Below, piece after piece: positions 62,749-64,000 of a DNA stretch of 64,000 bases. The translations under genes and the position numbers were made by a program. The notes below the pieces were generated by a model. It saw only the letters and a list, made by a program, of their open reading frames with translations, searched no databases and was not told where the DNA came from. Every line of letters begins with the position of its first letter. Position 1 is the first letter of the stretch. This DNA is from Atrichornis clamosus (lineage: Eukaryota > Chordata > Aves > Passeriformes > Menuridae): assembly GCA_013400975.1 (NCBI GenBank), contig WBMZ01010243.1:124001-188000 (forward strand). Reading direction: 5' to 3'.

Positions 62749-64000
62749 GATTTCTACAAGCCAGGAAGTCACAGGAAGTGTTCCCTAGCACAAAATACCA
62801 AGAAAAAGAACAGTGCCTTGCCTCAATTTCTCAACCACTGAGGCAGTTATTACTCGCGGCCATGTCTTTTTACTGTACTTAGAAACCTAAGCTCTACATA
62901 GTCTATAAAAATACAGCAATACTGCTGCTTCCTAATGCTCAACTAGGTCAGAACACTAGCAGATATAAGCTTTAACACTTACTGAGAAGTGTCACTTCCA
63001 TTGAAACTCTTCTACTTTCTAGAAAATATTTAAATAACCACTGAGCCAAGGAGAATGGGGAAATGACTCTGTAGTCAATGAAGCAGCATACTTGGAAGAC
63101 TTTCAGTCTGCTCCCTGCATCAGTGAGTATCTATCTAAGTATAACATAATCCCTGTGCTGTTTGCAAATTGTTTTTTTCACAGCTGAACTTTTATTAGAA
63201 TTAAGCAACTTGCCTTTTCTCATTTACAACCCAAATGGACCATCTCAGGCCTTTTCCATTTATTTCTGGTAAGTACAAATCTCATCAGGATTGCTTGTGC
63301 TAAACACAGAACAAGGTATTTCTATGACAAAACTAAATTTTATTAGCTATTTTTTACAGAATAATTTTTCAGATGCTAAAAAGACCACAATCCTATACAA
63401 ACCACCTACTGCAGAACATTCAAAGGTCCGTTCTATGTCCCAAATCAGATATTTATCTTTAATGTCTATCACTTTTCTAAACTGTTTCACCTGCAGTTAC
63501 CACAGACCTGAAGGAAGAATACATAGAGACACAAGAAAGTACACATTTTAATTTCAGAAAGTCACCTGAGCTAGCAATTAGAAATAAATCCTTGAACAAC
63601 TTTCACACAATTTTTCCTTACTATGAACACTCATTTTACTGAAGAAATAGTTTTGTGCAACTAAAAATGAGAAAAAGACAAGAATCTGGCCACATTTTCA
63701 CCTACTGTATAAGAAACAGAAACATTAACAAATAACAGTATATGGGAGGATGTTGCCTGTGTGTGATCATACACTGTTTTGGTGCCTGAGACAAGGAAGT
63801 AAACTATCCTTTCTGAAATCTAATGGGTCAAACTCAAATACCAGAGTTTCTTCCTTAAAAGTCTTACAAAAACAAGTCTTTCCCTAGCTCACAGATGCTA
63901 GATGCAGCTTTTCCCATGCTCTTTTAACAGGACAGCTGCTTAAGAGGCAAAGAGGTCTAGCACTGATAAATGGAGGTCTCATCATTGATGTTTTTATTAA

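Larger units (their letters stand above)
60485..64000. other. AT-rich non-coding stretch to window end
   Basis: No gene is recognised. It contains a possible old palindromic repeat at 61071-61124 and a 27-base poly(A) run at 62722-62748. The frames at 61569-61754, 62494-62882 and 63291-63551 (86 codons) show no domain; one of them reads straight through the poly(A) run. Confidence 0.5.

Overview
The window looks like nuclear DNA of a bird, most likely a songbird (oscine passerine). The sequence is visibly AT-rich. Its recognisable dispersed repeats are avian: several CR1 retroposon fragments, two copies of a tRNA-Ile-derived SINE with a CR1-X-like tail (the TguSINE1 type known from passerines), and one avian retroviral LTR. 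No bacterial, viral, plasmid or organellar gene organisation is present. Host assignment rests on the repeats only; no host gene was recognised.

I found no protein-coding gene, rRNA gene, functional tRNA gene or CRISPR array. The longest open frames (up to about 130 codons) have no recognisable domain, lie on both strands at the density expected in AT-rich DNA, and look like chance. The window is best read as intergenic or deep intronic sequence of a gene-poor region. It cannot be told from the sequence which, because no confident exon is present.

Layout. 1-10160: mostly featureless AT-rich DNA with a GC-richer patch holding a 10-bp tandem motif (3331-3375) and a TC/TA microsatellite (about 6005). 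10160-11060: a very old CR1-clade LINE remnant that still shows reverse transcriptase similarity. 13613-13670 and 17179-17221: short tandem duplications. 17391-17460: a CR1/SINE tail fragment. 24560-24760: a GC-rich island of unknown origin. 33389-33575, 33948-34088 and 37482-37612: a CR1-X 3' end and two tRNA-Ile SINEs, all on the minus strand. About 38870-39730: single-copy sequence that resembles a conserved non-coding block by eye. 51341-51491: another CR1 3' end. 54362-54897: a CR1 copy with most of its interior missing. 55380-55404: a strong G-quadruplex motif. About 59900-60484: a probable solo LTR. 62722-62748 and 45652-45680: long poly(A) runs.

Nothing here forms a gene system. The most informative content is the LINE/SINE partnership (CR1-X and the SINE that borrows its tail), the LTR, and a few candidate regulatory or exon-like spots offered at low confidence.
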